Shown here: positions 63,510 to 64,000 of the stretch, piece by piece
Position numbering within the stretch: the first letter of the stretch is position 1
Layout: each line of letters begins with the position of its first letter
From: Halothece sp. PCC 7418
GTDB lineage: Bacteria; Cyanobacteriota; Cyanobacteriia; Cyanobacteriales; Rubidibacteraceae
DNA length: 64,000 nucleotides
Assembly (NCBI RefSeq): GCF_000317635.1
Contig: NC_019779.1
Coordinates: 2,852,001 to 2,916,000, forward strand
Reading direction: 5' to 3'
Program-made: the position numbers and the translations under genes
The notes under the pieces: generated by a model
Told to the model about the DNA's origin: nothing
The model's input: the letters and a program-made list of their open reading frames with translations, nothing else
Databases searched by the model: none

Positions 63510-63528
63510 AACCCGCCCAGTGCGGGTT
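63510..63528. terminator. Bidirectional hairpin terminator
   Basis: AACCCGC (63510-63516) and GCGGGTT (63522-63528) form a perfect 7-bp stem with a 5-base loop, followed on the plus strand by GTTTGTGTT and on the minus strand by CAACCATC. It separates the converging phytase and FAD oxidoreductase genes. Confidence 0.75.
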
Positions 63529-63538
63529 GTTTGTGTTA

Positions 63539-64000
63539 TTAACGCCAATCTTCCCAATCATTATTAAAGATGGATGTTCTCGGAAATGCAGTGGGATTAC
63601 CGTTGGCTTCTAGCTGTTGGCGTAAGTCTTGTAACTGTTTTTCTTTAATCAGTTGTTCATCCACTAATTCGTAAGGAAAGAGATTATTTTCTAAAGCAAA
63701 GATTGCTGTTGTTCCCGCAGCAGCCCCCACTGACCATTCAAAGGAATGCACCCGATACGCAGCAGCAGCAATATGGCTAGTGGCAATACTTTTACCCGCA
63801 ACCAAAAAATTATCAATTTCTTGGGGAATTAACGCCCTGAGAGGGATTTGGAAGGGATAAGGGAGTCCTGCGCCTCGTCGTTCTCCTTCTCGTTCGGTAT
63901 TCCCTGGTTTTTCTGGCGGATGTTCCGTCATGCAGGGGTGAAAATCAATGGCATAGTGAGCAATGCCAACAGAATCAGGATAGATGCGCGATCGCGCTCT
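63539..64000 (-). CDS. FAD-dependent oxidoreductase, 5' end outside window
   Basis: The reading frame is open to the right edge, and the C-terminal 153 residues are visible. Patterns 'YPDSVGIAHYAIDFHPCMTE', 'PYPFQIPLRALIPQEIDNFL' and 'VAGKSIATSHIAAAAYRVHS' and 'WSVGAAAGTTA' match the C-terminal end of the FAD_oxidored family (PF12831). These enzymes are exported or cytosolic flavoproteins of mostly unknown substrate. The ATG at 63931 is internal and not the true start. The tail 'NDWEDWR' is at the end. Confidence 0.85.
   Translation of the reverse strand, partial: RARSRIYPDSVGIAHYAIDFHPCMTEHPPEKPGNTEREGERRGAGLPYPFQIPLRALIPQEIDNFLVAGKSIATSHIAAAAYRVHSFEWSVGAAAGTTAIFALENNLFPYELVDEQLIKEKQLQDLRQQLEANGNPTAFPRTSIFNNDWEDWR

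Overview
The window comes from a unicellular-type cyanobacterium. The evidence is very frequent HIP1 octamers (GCGATCGC, often extended to GCGCGATCGCGC), a complete rubA - ycf48 - psbEFLJ photosystem II assembly locus, a photosystem II S4-domain protein, Ftn2/ARC6, the dnaK3-dnaJ pair, a Rieske-containing aromatic carotenoid desaturase and heptameric intergenic repeats. The gene set would suit a salt-tolerant Halothece/Dactylococcopsis-like lineage, but that placement is inference; no rRNA or tRNA gene was found to test it.

Layout. 1-3.5 kb: a truncated DUF3352-like gene, rpmI-rplT, a solute-binding protein, a TPR protein and a KDPG/KHG aldolase, with the ribosomal block bracketed by inverted copies of a compound repeat. 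3.6-6.3 kb: rubA, a broken TnpB remnant, ycf48, psbE, psbF, psbL and psbJ. 6.4-16 kb: argG, a JAMM protease, MoeB-rhodanese, a decayed stretch, a kinase-WYL fusion, a tandem PTPS protein, prmA and serA, ending at a second TnpB remnant that is an inverted copy of the first. 16.4-35.3 kb: mostly housekeeping genes (S4 protein, dual peptide ABC ATPase, ureidoglycolate lyase, THUMP methyltransferase, rhomboid, K+ channel, argD, cpdA-like, hemC, dnaK3, dnaJ, mfd). They include one gene stopped by a 27-bp insertion with the properties of the very small mobile repeats known from cyanobacteria.

35.4-44.3 kb is the accessory section. It holds a HindIII-family restriction-modification pair whose nuclease is broken and whose methylase is intact, an ABC-2 exporter, then a carotenoid cluster (CruE-like desaturase, Rieske oxygenase, methyltransferase) interrupted by a VapBC-type toxin-antitoxin pair. 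44.5-46.5 kb carries a three-gene unit (coiled-coil protein, 36-residue microprotein, ParA/MinD-like ATPase) followed by the wreck of an L-lactate permease. 46.6-64 kb: ABC exporter, pdhA, ftn2, malic enzyme, a membrane protein with a frameshifted start, YdcF, DJ-1/PfpI, TrmJ, a serine hydrolase, Nudix, sulfiredoxin, Dps, a phytase with an inserted SGNH hydrolase and RTX repeats, and a truncated FAD oxidoreductase.

The best candidates for something undescribed are the ParA-like/coiled-coil/microprotein unit (45.76-44.54 kb), the phytase with a lipase-type domain threaded into its propeller, and the heptameric repeats that supply stop codons and terminal residues to at least four genes. Several genes (TnpB copies, HindIII-like nuclease, lactate permease, the 16.9-kb gene) are clearly decaying, so this is a chromosome segment with active gene loss.
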